Part shown: piece after piece, positions 1-8,181 of the stretch | How positions within the stretch are numbered: the stretch's first letter is position 1 | Layout: each line of letters begins with the position of its first letter | NCBI GenBank assembly: GCA_021736785.1 | Contig: JAIPFF010000031.1 | Coordinates: 1 to 60,570 of the forward strand | Source: Thiohalocapsa sp. | Lineage (GTDB): Bacteria; Pseudomonadota; Gammaproteobacteria; Chromatiales; Chromatiaceae | Length of the DNA: 60,570 nt | Direction: 5' to 3' | Program-made: the position numbers and the translations under genes | The notes under the pieces: model-generated | The model's database searches: none | What the model saw: the letters and a program-made list of their open reading frames with translations, nothing else | What the model was told of the DNA's origin: nothing

Positions 1-9
1 GGCGGAACA

Positions 10-34
10 TGTCAATGTGATTCCGACACTCACC
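10..34 (+). repeat. IS3 left terminal inverted repeat
   Basis: TGTCAATGT, a 4-base spacer, then CCGACACTC. The reverse complement of 1544-1569 has the same two 9-base blocks with a 5-base spacer, so the ends match apart from the spacer. Confidence 0.88.
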
Positions 35-44
35 GATGATTTTG

Positions 45-1115
45 CTAATGAACATTGTCGTCGTCCGAGAGGTGCACCGGCGTCTCGTTGACGGTTTCGA
101 TGCGAGCGGTGGTCACGATCTCCTCGGCGGCCTGCAGTGCGTCCTTGGGATTGATGGCCATGACCGCTGGCGGTCGTTTCGCCGCCGGCGCGCCGTTGGG
201 GTAGCGCTGCGGGTGGGCCGCGTAGTGGGCATCGAGCGCGGCTTGGCGGCGGGCGTGGATGGTCTCGATGCGGCCGTGGAAGACATCGGCCGGGGTGTAG
301 AAGGCGATGCCCTCATGCGGGCGCTGTTGGTAGTCGGCGATGAACGCGGCCATCCAGCGTCGGGCGTGGTCGATGTCGCGGAAGCGACCGGGATAGCCGG
401 GGCTGTATTTGAGGGTCTTGAACAGCGATTCGCTGGCGGCGTTGTCGTTGCTCACGCGGGGTCGGGAGTAGCTGCGTTGTACGCCGAAGGCATGCAGCAG
501 ATCGCGGAAGTGCACGGCGATCATCGGTGCGCCGCGATCCTGGTGCACGGTGAGCTGCCCAGGAGGGATGGCATGGCGTGTGAAGGCTTGGGAGAACAGA
601 TGCTTGGCGAGCGCGGCGTTCTCCTTGGCGCTGATCATCCAGGCGACGACGAAGCGGCTGTAGAGGTCGAGGATCAGATACAGATTCAGGTAGCGCCCCG
701 GCTGCACCAGCGCGAGCTTGGAGATATCCCAGCTCCAACAGGCATGCGGGCGATCGGCGAGGATGTGCGGCACGGCGTGGCGGTAGGGGGCGCGCTGCAG
801 GCGCCGCTCGGCGGTCTCGCCGTCGGCGCGCAGGACGCGGTAGAAGGTCGACAGCGAGGCGATCAGGTGCCCGGCGTTGAGCTCGCGGGCGTGGATCACC
901 GCCAGGCTCGCATCGCGGTAGTGCTCGGCGTGGGCGAGGTCGCGAATTTGCGCGCGCTCGCGCTCGCTGAGTGCGCGCGGGTGCCGGCGCGCCGGCGCCT
1001 GGACTTCCGGGCGCCGGCGTGTTCTCGGATAGGTACCGGTACGCGAAAGCCCGAGCGCGGCGCAAGCGCGGCTGCGCGAGAGCGACGCCGGGCGCTGTGC
1101 CAATACATCCATCAC
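45..1115 (-). CDS. IS3 transposase OrfB (DDE integrase core)
   Basis: Catalyses strand transfer of the IS. The 356-residue frame has the IS3 retroviral-integrase fold with catalytic residues D130 (in WSWDISKL), D193 (in HQDRGAPM) and E229 (in NDNAASESLFK), giving exactly the DD(35)E spacing diagnostic of the family. The N-terminal part corresponds to the HTH_21 region. It begins with GTG overlapping the orfA stop codon, but the frame is open upstream as far as the A8 run at 1154-1161, so the functional transposase is probably an OrfAB fusion made by -1 frameshifting. No internal stop is seen, so the element looks intact and possibly active. Confidence 0.92.
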   Translation of the reverse strand: MMDVLAQRPASLSRSRACAALGLSRTGTYPRTRRRPEVQAPARRHPRALSERERAQIRDLAHAEHYRDASLAVIHARELNAGHLIASLSTFYRVLRADGETAERRLQRAPYRHAVPHILADRPHACWSWDISKLALVQPGRYLNLYLILDLYSRFVVAWMISAKENAALAKHLFSQAFTRHAIPPGQLTVHQDRGAPMIAVHFRDLLHAFGVQRSYSRPRVSNDNAASESLFKTLKYSPGYPGRFRDIDHARRWMAAFIADYQQRPHEGIAFYTPADVFHGRIETIHARRQAALDAHYAAHPQRYPNGAPAAKRPPAVMAINPKDALQAAEEIVTTARIETVNETPVHLSDDDNVH

Positions 1116-1492
1116 GAGGGCTCGTTGCGGGCCTGTTCGAGCAGGTCGGAGAGTTTTTTTTGGAGCGCCACCAAGTCCTCGGCGACTTGCGCGCGGTGCT
1201 GCAGTCGGGCGTTCTCGCGGCGCAGCTTCTCGAGCTCGCGATCACGCGGATCGCCCGGCGCGCGACCGCCGGGCTTCGGCGCCAGACCCTGCATGCCGCC
1301 CTCGGCGAGCGCTTTGCGCCATTGGCTGAGCTGTGCGGCGTAGAGTCCGTTGCGCCGCAGCCAAGCGCCTTGCTCGCCGCGCGGCAGGGCGTCGGCCTCG
1401 GCCATCAGACGCTGCTTCTCGGCAGCGGAAAACCGCCGGCGCGTGCGTCGCTCGAGCGTCGGCTCGGTCAGTACCTCGTTGGAGTCGCTCAC
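1112..1492 (-). CDS. IS3 transposase OrfA (HTH/leucine-zipper protein)
   Basis: A 126-residue DNA-binding subunit that recognises the IS ends. The N-terminal half is a transposase-8-type helix-turn-helix (RRRFSAAEKQRLMAEA, then WLRRNGLYAAQLSQWRKAL). The C-terminal half is a coiled coil (RELEKLRRENARLQ and following heptads) used for oligomerisation. Its stop overlaps the GTG start of orfB, and near its 3' end it carries CAA AAA AAA, where ribosomes can slip into the orfB frame. Confidence 0.9.
   Translation of the reverse strand: MSDSNEVLTEPTLERRTRRRFSAAEKQRLMAEADALPRGEQGAWLRRNGLYAAQLSQWRKALAEGGMQGLAPKPGGRAPGDPRDRELEKLRRENARLQHRAQVAEDLVALQKKLSDLLEQARNEPS
1154..1161 (-). promoter_or_regulatory. 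Programmed -1 frameshift slippery site
   Basis: On the coding strand this is a run of eight A in the orfA codons CAA AAA AAA. A -1 slip moves the ribosome from the orfA frame into the orfB frame. That frame is free of stops from here to the orfB GTG, so a continuous OrfAB product is possible, as in other IS3 elements. Confidence 0.75.
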
Positions 1493-1543
1493 GGTCGTTG
1501 TCTCCTGCGCTGGCCCTTGGAATCTTTATACAAGAATCCGACA

Positions 1544-1569
1544 GGCGAGTGTCGGCTTGGACATTGACA
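1544..1569 (-). repeat. IS3 right terminal inverted repeat
   Basis: Partner of 10-34. Reading inward from 1569 on the minus strand gives TGTCAATGT, five bases, CCGACACTC. The first codon of the interrupted plus-strand gene starts at 1570. Confidence 0.88.
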
Positions 1570-2511
1570 CGTAGGGTGCCGGTGGAGTCCTTGTACAACG
1601 CGCCGAGCTTGGCGGAGTTCGCCAAGTCGTTAGAGGATATCGAGCGCGACAGTTGGTCGCCCCTAGTGACGCTGCGTCCCGGCGATCCGACCAAGCCCCC
1701 GCTTTTCCTGATCCATACGACGTCGGGCGATGTCCTAGGCTATATCAACCTTGTTCGCCATCTCGATGATCGTCCGATTTTTGGTCTTCAGGCTTACGGA
1801 CTGAATCTGGAGAACGCGCCGCATGGTTCGATCGCAGAGATGGCGCGGTGCTATCTGGAGGTTATCGCGAGTCGGTTTTCCGATTCCCCAATCTATCTAG
1901 GGGGCTGGTGCTACGGCGGTATCGTCGCGACTGAAATGGCCGCTCAGCTCGAGCGACAGGGGCGACCTGCAGCGGTTTTGGCGTTGATCGAAACCTGGGG
2001 GCAGCCGGCGCCGTCTCTTACGACCAAGGCACAGAAGGTCGCCAACCTGGTCGCCTGGGGGCCTAGAGGTTGGAAAGCGTATGCTGCGTGTAAGCTAGGC
2101 CGATGCGGCGACGGCGCGTCATCCGGTCGCGGGCACTTGGAGGAATTGGATTTCATCAATAGGCGTTTTGGCTCGAGTCAATCGCAAGAGCAGATCGTCC
2201 GAATGAAGGAGCTATATCGCAACAATACGGATGCCGCAGATCGGTACGTGATGCCTCAACTCGACACACGGCTGGATCTGTTGATGATCGCGGAAGACAG
2301 TAGTCCCGGGCAGATCCCCGATCGCAAGTATTGGTGGCGAGGGATTGCGAAGGATATACATTGGCACCTCTTTGATGGGGACCACGGATCTATCTTGAAG
2401 GAGCCGCACGTGCAGAGTATCGCGAGCACGATGGTTGGGTTGATGGCAGATGCGGACAGTCGGCAACCGGCGGCAACGATGGGATCGAACTTTGAGCAGA
2501 TGTCGTCGTAA
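1570..2511 (+). pseudogene. NRPS-type carrier/thioesterase C-terminus, 5' cut by IS3
   Basis: The surviving 313 codons begin in the last helix of a phosphopantetheine carrier domain (VPVESLYNAPSLAEFAKSLE) and continue into an alpha/beta-hydrolase thioesterase of about 260 residues (PPLFLIHTTSGD... DRPIFGLQAYGL). The nucleophile elbow reads GGWCYGG, so the nucleophile is Cys, not Ser. The catalytic His is in DGDHGSI. In intact enzymes this module releases an acyl or peptidyl chain from the carrier arm. The IS ends immediately upstream and no start codon fits the domain, so expression as a functional protein is unlikely unless driven from the IS. GC and codon use are lower than in neighbours, suggesting transfer. 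The bases at 1-9 can be read G-G-T, compatible with the carrier GGxS motif, but nine bases prove nothing. Confidence 0.82.
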
Positions 2512-2829
2512 CGGACCAGGGTGGAGAGCGATTGTTTGCGAAAACGAATCGGTGTCTGTGTTTACGTGCGTCGAAGCTGCAAGCTAGCTGCGTTGGCCGA
2601 GTCAGGGGCGAATGCGGATCATGCCCTGGTCGAGTCGGGATTGGATGGTCTTTGTGCAATCTCCGCGCATCGTCTTTTCGGAGCTTGCCGGACGCCGCGG
2701 GCCGTCGCACCACGTGCGCGTCGGGAAGGGCGGACGGCTCGATCAACGGCGTGGATAGCACTTTGATATTCTCGGTGAGCGGTTTAGGATGAGTGATTCT
2801 GCAATCACACGCGCTGTCGGGAAATCGAT
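2512..2829. other. Intergenic region without recognisable gene
   Basis: About 318 bases of lower-GC sequence between the thioesterase remnant and the glycosyltransferase. Short open frames exist but show no family features or ribosome binding site. It probably contains the promoter for the polysaccharide genes downstream; no clear -35/-10 pair was found. Confidence 0.5.
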
Positions 2830-3972
2830 GTGAGGATAGGAATATCCGCGTTTGCGGGCGATGGAGGCCGGTCCGGCATCAGCCAGTACATGGCGAACAT
2901 TTGCGGGCGCCTCTGTGACATCGCACCGCAACACGAATTCGTTGCGTTCGTGGGACGAGATGATGCGGATTGGGTGCGCTCCTGGCATCCGCGAATGCAG
3001 GTCGCGACATTCAGCAGATCTGCCTCTCGACCTTCGATCAGTATCGTCTGGCATCTGTTTCGCCTCGCGCCGATGTTGCAGCGCTACCGGTGCGACATGG
3101 TCTTTATGCCCGCCGGCAATCGCAGGCTGTCTTTCGGCTACGGCATGCCCAGCGTGGGCACGGTGCACGATTTTTCTCAGTTGCATGTGCCCCAGAAATA
3201 CGACGCGCTCCGCATGTTCTACATCATGCGTGTGCTCCCCGCGATGATGCGGAAGCTCACTCGCGTCATCGCCGTCAGCGAATCGACGCAGCGCGATCTC
3301 GTCTCCTTCGCAAGAGTGCCCGCCGAGCGCGTCGAGGTGATTCACAACGGCGCTGACCTCTTGCGCTTCGGCCCCGGCGGGCGTGGTGAGGCGCGCAGCG
3401 ACGTCGAAGCGCATCTTGGCGTCCCGGGGCCCTTTCTGCTCTACGTTTCGCGCCTCGAGCACCCCGGGAAGAACCACGTTCGCCTGCTCGAAGCATTTTC
3501 TCGGCTTCGTCGCGAGCATGGCATCCCCCACCGACTCGTGCTCGCCGGCGGGCGGTGGAGCGGCGCAGAGGCGATCGACGCCAAGGTCGCGGAGCTCGGC
3601 CTGAGCGACGCGGTCGTGTTCACCGGCTTCGTCTCCGAGGACTTGCTGCCGCGGCTATACCTTGCGTCCGACGTGTTCGTGTTTCCGTCGTTGTTTGAGG
3701 GATTCGGCATTCCGGTCTTGGAAGCCATGGCATCGGGCACGCCCGTCTGCGCGGCCGCGACATCTAGCATTCCGGAAGTGGTCGGTGATGCCGGTCTGTT
3801 GTTCGACCCGACCGATGTCGCGGCGATCGCAGATGCGGTTTGGCGGCTCTTGGAAGACGCGCAACTGCGCGCACGCCTCGCGGCCACGGGACTACGGCGT
3901 GCTTCGGACTTTACGTGGGACAAGGCCGCCGCGCGGGTGCTCGCGGCACTCGAACGAACGGCCGCGATGTGA
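2830..3972 (+). CDS. GT4-family glycosyltransferase
   Basis: A retaining, GT-B-fold glycosyltransferase of 380 residues, cytoplasmic or membrane-peripheral, transferring a sugar from a nucleotide donor onto a polysaccharide or lipid-linked acceptor. The N-terminal domain has the glycine-rich acceptor loop (GDGGRSGISQY). The C-terminal domain has the donor-site elements LLYVSRLEHPGKNH and the E-x7-E motif in SLFEGFGIPVLEAMASGTPV. The start is GTG at 2830, since the overlapping ATG is out of frame, with GGGA a few bases upstream. Its stop overlaps the GTG of the lipoprotein gene, and the following genes are exopolysaccharide assembly genes, so a role in EPS synthesis is likely. Sugar specificity cannot be read from sequence. 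Confidence 0.9.
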   Translation: MRIGISAFAGDGGRSGISQYMANICGRLCDIAPQHEFVAFVGRDDADWVRSWHPRMQVATFSRSASRPSISIVWHLFRLAPMLQRYRCDMVFMPAGNRRLSFGYGMPSVGTVHDFSQLHVPQKYDALRMFYIMRVLPAMMRKLTRVIAVSESTQRDLVSFARVPAERVEVIHNGADLLRFGPGGRGEARSDVEAHLGVPGPFLLYVSRLEHPGKNHVRLLEAFSRLRREHGIPHRLVLAGGRWSGAEAIDAKVAELGLSDAVVFTGFVSEDLLPRLYLASDVFVFPSLFEGFGIPVLEAMASGTPVCAAATSSIPEVVGDAGLLFDPTDVAAIADAVWRLLEDAQLRARLAATGLRRASDFTWDKAAARVLAALERTAAM

Positions 3973-4424
3973 AGGCGCGTGCGATAGCGGCGGCATTGGT
4001 GCTGGCCGGTCTGTGCGCCGGGTGCGTAGGCGCGACACAGACCGGCTGCAACGGCGTTTACCGCGGCTGCACGCCGTTCGAGCAGCACTGCGAGGATGGC
4101 TGGGTCCGATGCGGCGCGGATGCCAGCGGCGCAACGGAGGAAATCGTTCACATCCATAGCCGCCCGACAAGCGCGGCCATCTATATCGACGGCCGTTTCG
4201 CCGGCTATAGTCCGCTGAGCTATCGGATGCGGTTCACCAGCAAAACGAACCGCATCAGCTTGGCCGCGGTCCCGATTTACGGTGATCAGGCCCAACAGAC
4301 CCGCGAGATTGTTGTACCGCCGCTGCCGAGGCGGGTATTGTTCCTGATGAACAACGCCGCAAGGTCTTCGTCGAACGCCGAGCCCGCGGCGGCACCGGGC
4401 GCCTCCGGTGCCGGCGACGATTAA
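3969..4424 (+). CDS. PEGA-like lipoprotein in EPS locus
   Basis: A 151-residue putative outer-membrane lipoprotein. A short hydrophobic signal (AAALVLAGLCAGC) ends in a Cys suitable for lipidation, though the -3 residue is atypical. The middle contains a PEGA-like segment (IHSRPTSAAIYIDGRFAGYSPL) typical of surface-exposed beta modules. Several further Cys residues occur just after the lipidated one. The GTG start overlaps the glycosyltransferase stop, indicating translational coupling. Function unknown; the context suggests an accessory part of the polysaccharide export machinery. Confidence 0.75.
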   Translation: MKARAIAAALVLAGLCAGCVGATQTGCNGVYRGCTPFEQHCEDGWVRCGADASGATEEIVHIHSRPTSAAIYIDGRFAGYSPLSYRMRFTSKTNRISLAAVPIYGDQAQQTREIVVPPLPRRVLFLMNNAARSSSNAEPAAAPGASGAGDD

Positions 4425-4567
4425 GCATTCGCGCAAGACGAGCTGATGTTGTCCGATGAGTGCCGCGCCGGATGACGGCCCGGATAGATTCTGCCGCCGG
4501 CCCCGGTGAGCCGGGGAGAGGCGTCACTGGTTTCGTCAGCGCCATGCCTGAAAAAGACCGAAGAACA

Positions 4568-5449
4568 ATGTCCGGTTCGAGTGCAGATCAAAAAGGCGCG
4601 CTCGCAGTGGGCAATCCGCCGGCTGCGCCCTTCGAGAATACCCGCGATACCCGCTACTTTTTCCCGTCTGCGGGCCACGCGGAGGCCCTGTCCCGTCTGC
4701 AATTCCTGGCCGAAGACCAGAATATGGGTATCGGCCTCCTGACGGGCGACATCGGCGCCGGCAAAACGCTGCTGCGCACCCTCCTCTACGCCCGCTTGGC
4801 CGCCGACCGCCACGTGCGCGTCAGCGTCGAGAACAGCCTGCTGGATTTCGACGGCTTGCTGCTCGAGATCCTGAGTCAGATGCTCGGCGAGAGGCTCCAC
4901 CCGGTCGACTATCCCGATCGCTATACGCGATTGGCTGCGTTCAAGCGTTTCGTCTCCGAGCAAATCGCCGCGCGAGACCGGCACTTGATCATTCTCGTCG
5001 ACGAGGCTCAGCAGCTCGATGTCGTCGCCCTGGAGTCCCTGAAGGCACTGACCAACATCGCCTCCGAGCGGCGTAATTTTCTGACCATCATCCTCATCGG
5101 TCAGCCGGAGTTGCGCGCCCGCCTGAAGCAGTTGCCCCAGGTCGACCAGCGGGTCGGCCTGCGTTTTCACCTGACCGCGCTGGGTCGCACCGAGACCGGC
5201 GAATACGTGATGCACCGGCTGCGGGCCGCCGGCTTCGTCGGCGATGATCCCGTCACGGAAGCCGCACTCGATCTGTTGCACGACGCCAGCCGCGGTATCC
5301 CGCGCGAGATCAACCGGCTTTGCAAGCTGGCGCTCGATCATGTCCTGACCAATGGCCTTGGCCAACTCGATGCGGAAGCCATCGGCGTCGTCGTCGATGA
5401 TCTCCGCCGACACGGGGCGTTGAACGAGCTCTCCCACGACGGACTATGA
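4568..5449 (+). CDS. ExeA/GspA-like AAA ATPase of EPS locus
   Basis: A soluble P-loop ATPase of about 293 residues related to ExeA/GspA and to the ATPase found beside exosortase-type polysaccharide loci. Walker A is GDIGAGKTLL, Walker B is HLIILVDEAQQL, followed by a sensor-like IGQPELRARL and the conserved end GIPREINRLCKLAL. ATG 4568 is preferred because GAAG lies just upstream; ATG 4544 and GTG 4460 are alternatives in the same frame. The stop overlaps the ATG of the next gene (ATGA), so the two proteins are probably made in a fixed ratio and may interact. It lacks the C-terminal membrane/peptidoglycan-binding region of true ExeA. Confidence 0.85.
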   Translation: MSGSSADQKGALAVGNPPAAPFENTRDTRYFFPSAGHAEALSRLQFLAEDQNMGIGLLTGDIGAGKTLLRTLLYARLAADRHVRVSVENSLLDFDGLLLEILSQMLGERLHPVDYPDRYTRLAAFKRFVSEQIAARDRHLIILVDEAQQLDVVALESLKALTNIASERRNFLTIILIGQPELRARLKQLPQVDQRVGLRFHLTALGRTETGEYVMHRLRAAGFVGDDPVTEAALDLLHDASRGIPREINRLCKLALDHVLTNGLGQLDAEAIGVVVDDLRRHGALNELSHDGL

Positions 5450-8007
5450 GCCGCAAGCTGGACATCGGTGCCAGCATGCAGCGTCGCCAAGCACCCGACG
5501 CCGCGCCGCGGCGCGCGGATGATCCCGGCGAGTCGGCCTGGGAATTGGCCGAGCGCCAGCGCGCCGCCGCGGACGCCGAGGCTTGGCCGGCGCATCGCAA
5601 CGACCCGGCCGACCCGCTTGCCGCGCATTCGCAAGCGGCAGCAGACGCCGACTCGCACGCCGACTCGGACCTAGGCGCAGACGACCATCGCGGCGACGAC
5701 GGCGCCTCCGGTCGGCGGGCGCAGGCGTTCGGCCGACCATCGAACGGCGAAGACCGCCCCGGGCGGGGCTCTGACGATGGATTCGAAGACGACGACGAGC
5801 CGGCCGCGCAAACGCCCGCGTTTCCGATGCTGCCCGGCTTCGGCGACGACGAGGACGAGGGCCCGTCCGGCCCCGGGCTCGACATCATGCGCTTCGTGCG
5901 CGGCATTCTGAAGCGCTGGTGGATTGTCGCGCTGTCCACGATCGTACTCACCGGGCTGTTCTTGATGCTTGCCCTGTCACTGCCGCGCGCCTGGGAAGCG
6001 CAAACCACGTTGATCACGCAAACGCATCAGGACGAGTTCAAAATCACCGCGCAACCGGGCTTCCGGCCTCAGGACTACGATCTGTCCACCTTCATCGATA
6101 CCATCAAGCTACCCAGTTCGATCGACGAGACCATGCGCCGCCTCGACATCGACGTCCTGCGCGGTACGATGGCAGCGGCCATCGACGTCGGCGTCGGCAA
6201 GGACTCGAAGATCTTCTTCATTCGCGCCAAATGGGACGATCCGCACATGGCGGCGGCCATTGCCAACACCGTCGCCGAGCTTTTCATCGAGAACAGCGCG
6301 CAGATTCGCCGCCGCGAGAACGAGGCCGCGTTCGACTACTACAGCAGCCAGCTGCGCGAGGCCCGTGCGGAGCTCGACCGTGCCGGCGCCGAGCTGTTGT
6401 CGTTCGAGAAGACGCACCGGATCGCCAGCTTGGACAGCCAGCTGGCGGTGCTTGTGAGCCAGATCTCAACACTCGACGCCCAGTTTCAAATCAATGTCGC
6501 GGAGATCGGCGCCATGCGCGCGACACTCAAGCGCATCTCCGCGACACTGCAAGACGAGCCCGAGATGATCGTCACCGCCACGCGCTACTTCAGCCCGTTG
6601 AAGCAGCGCCTGACCGACTACGAATGGGAGCTCAACGACGCACGCACCCGCTACACCGACGAAAATCCGAAGATCGTCAGGTTGGCGAAGAGAATCGAGG
6701 CGCTGCGCTCATTGATCGCGGAGAACAGCGACGAGGCCGCACCCGAGAACACCTATGAGCTGAACCCGAAGCGTCAGGATCTCTCCGCGCGCGAGCAGGA
6801 ATTGATCGACGAGTTGCGCATCACAGAGGCTCAGACCGAGGCGCTGAAGGGCACGCTCGATGAATCGCGCGCGGAGTTGGCCAAGCTCACGGCCGCACGC
6901 ACCGGGCATGAGGAGCTCGAGGCGCGGGTACGCGACGCCGAGCGCCTGGCCACCCACCTGTCAGCCCGCGTTGACGAGGTTCGCGTCTTTCTCGAGCGCG
7001 ACGACTCCGGTTTCAACATCCTGGAACCGGCGACAGTGCCGACGCTGCCGCTGCCGTCGATGCGCAAGGTCGTCGCCGCGGCTGGCCTCGTACTGGGCTC
7101 CGGCCTCGGGCTGTTCATCGCGCTGGTGCTCGAACTGCTCGACCCGTTGGTCAGGACCCGTCGCGACGTCATCGGCATCACGGGCTGCGAGCTGGTGCTT
7201 GAATTCCAAGCGGCGCCGTCGCAGACGTCCGCGCTGATCGACCACGTTGTCCCGACCGCGCCGGTATCCGTGCTGTTCCGGCGTATCGTCAACGACCTGC
7301 AGACGTCGCTGGCGCCGAAGGAATGGCGCAGCTTGGCGATCACGAGTGCCGATGCCGGCTGCGGCCGCACGCTATTTGCGGCCAACCTGGCCTCCGCACT
7401 CGGACTCAAGGATGAAATGACCTTACTTGTGGATGCGGATGTGCGCGCCGACGCGGGTCCGCGCCCGTCGGCGCTGGTCGGTTTGGACCAGCCCTTCCGA
7501 GAGGCCGACATCACCGATGTGCTTGCGGGCGGTACCGACCCCGAGGTCGCGTTCGAGCCCACCGTCAATCCCTTCGTGCGGCTACTGAACGCCGGCGATC
7601 ATCAAACCGACAATGGCCTGCTGCTGCTCGGCAGCCGCGGCTTCAAAGACTTGGCGAAACGCTTCGCTCGTGAGCGGGGCCACGTCATCTATGATTTGCC
7701 GCCGCTCGAAGCGATGGAATCGGTGGGGGAAGCGGCAGCGGCGGTCGGCAACGTGATGCTGGTGGCCCGCAGCGGCCACACCCGCCGCGCCGACCTCAAG
7801 CGCATCACGGAGATGCTTGCGGCGCGCGAGGTTCCGCTACGAGCGGCGGCCATCACGATGGTGCCCGAAGATCTTCTGAGCCAGCCGCCGGTGTTCCGGA
7901 AAGCGAAGTCGAGGGGGCTGTTCGGGCGGATGCGGCGGGCAGCGGTGGCCGGCGATAACGGGCGCGACTCGCCGCTGGTGGTCGACGACGACGTCGGCAT
8001 TCGATAG
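5446..8007 (+). CDS. Wzz/GumC chain-length protein fused to BY-kinase-like domain
   Basis: An 853-residue inner-membrane polysaccharide co-polymerase. Residues 1-145 are an unusual acidic, low-complexity cytoplasmic extension. TM1 follows (ILKRWWIVALSTIVLTG), then a long periplasmic coiled coil, TM2 (VAAAGLVLGSGLGLFIALVL) and a C-terminal CpsD/BY-kinase-like ATPase domain. The Walker A loop reads SADAGCGRTLF, so the invariant Lys is Arg and the usual GEGKS is lost. Walker A' (LLVDADVRA) and the Walker-B-like VIYDLPPL remain. There is no C-terminal Tyr cluster. The domain is therefore probably a pseudokinase or a weak ATPase that regulates chain length structurally. It starts inside the stop codon of the ATPase gene. 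Confidence 0.9.
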   Translation: MSRKLDIGASMQRRQAPDAAPRRADDPGESAWELAERQRAAADAEAWPAHRNDPADPLAAHSQAAADADSHADSDLGADDHRGDDGASGRRAQAFGRPSNGEDRPGRGSDDGFEDDDEPAAQTPAFPMLPGFGDDEDEGPSGPGLDIMRFVRGILKRWWIVALSTIVLTGLFLMLALSLPRAWEAQTTLITQTHQDEFKITAQPGFRPQDYDLSTFIDTIKLPSSIDETMRRLDIDVLRGTMAAAIDVGVGKDSKIFFIRAKWDDPHMAAAIANTVAELFIENSAQIRRRENEAAFDYYSSQLREARAELDRAGAELLSFEKTHRIASLDSQLAVLVSQISTLDAQFQINVAEIGAMRATLKRISATLQDEPEMIVTATRYFSPLKQRLTDYEWELNDARTRYTDENPKIVRLAKRIEALRSLIAENSDEAAPENTYELNPKRQDLSAREQELIDELRITEAQTEALKGTLDESRAELAKLTAARTGHEELEARVRDAERLATHLSARVDEVRVFLERDDSGFNILEPATVPTLPLPSMRKVVAAAGLVLGSGLGLFIALVLELLDPLVRTRRDVIGITGCELVLEFQAAPSQTSALIDHVVPTAPVSVLFRRIVNDLQTSLAPKEWRSLAITSADAGCGRTLFAANLASALGLKDEMTLLVDADVRADAGPRPSALVGLDQPFREADITDVLAGGTDPEVAFEPTVNPFVRLLNAGDHQTDNGLLLLGSRGFKDLAKRFARERGHVIYDLPPLEAMESVGEAAAAVGNVMLVARSGHTRRADLKRITEMLAAREVPLRAAAITMVPEDLLSQPPVFRKAKSRGLFGRMRRAAVAGDNGRDSPLVVDDDVGIR

Positions 8008-8181
8008 CTGCCAACGGCGCTCCGTATCGAACGCAGCGCAGGGCCCCGCTGGCCACCGACGCCTATCCGCGGCGCTGATCCCGACCGCCCGTCGGCGTCG
8101 GAGCGCGATCGCGCCGGCGCCGTGGCACGCTGCGCGCTCGTGCCGGCGGCGGGCGCGCCGTCGTCGGCCACGCACGGCGCT

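Larger units (their letters stand above)
10..1569 (-). mobile_element. IS3-family insertion sequence
   Basis: A complete element of about 1.56 kb bounded by imperfect inverted repeats (10-34 and 1544-1569), both with outer ends reading TGTCAATGT. It encodes an OrfA helix-turn-helix protein and an OrfB DDE transposase in overlapping frames with an A8 slippery run between them, the standard IS3 organisation. The 9 bases left of the element and the bases right of it show no target-site duplication, so the element may have caused a flanking deletion or recombined after insertion. It cuts a carrier/thioesterase gene on the plus strand. Confidence 0.93.

Noticed and set aside
36-1343. Long plus-strand frame across the IS
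   Set aside because: Antisense shadow of the transposase genes; no family features.
1-1575. Target-site duplication of the IS
   Set aside because: The bases flanking positions 10 and 1569 do not match.
2521-2766. 81-codon frame before the glycosyltransferase
   Set aside because: Cys/Arg-rich random composition, no RBS and no recognisable family.
4421-5437. Minus-strand 338-codon frame opposite the ExeA-like gene
   Set aside because: GC-bias shadow; the plus strand has clear Walker motifs.
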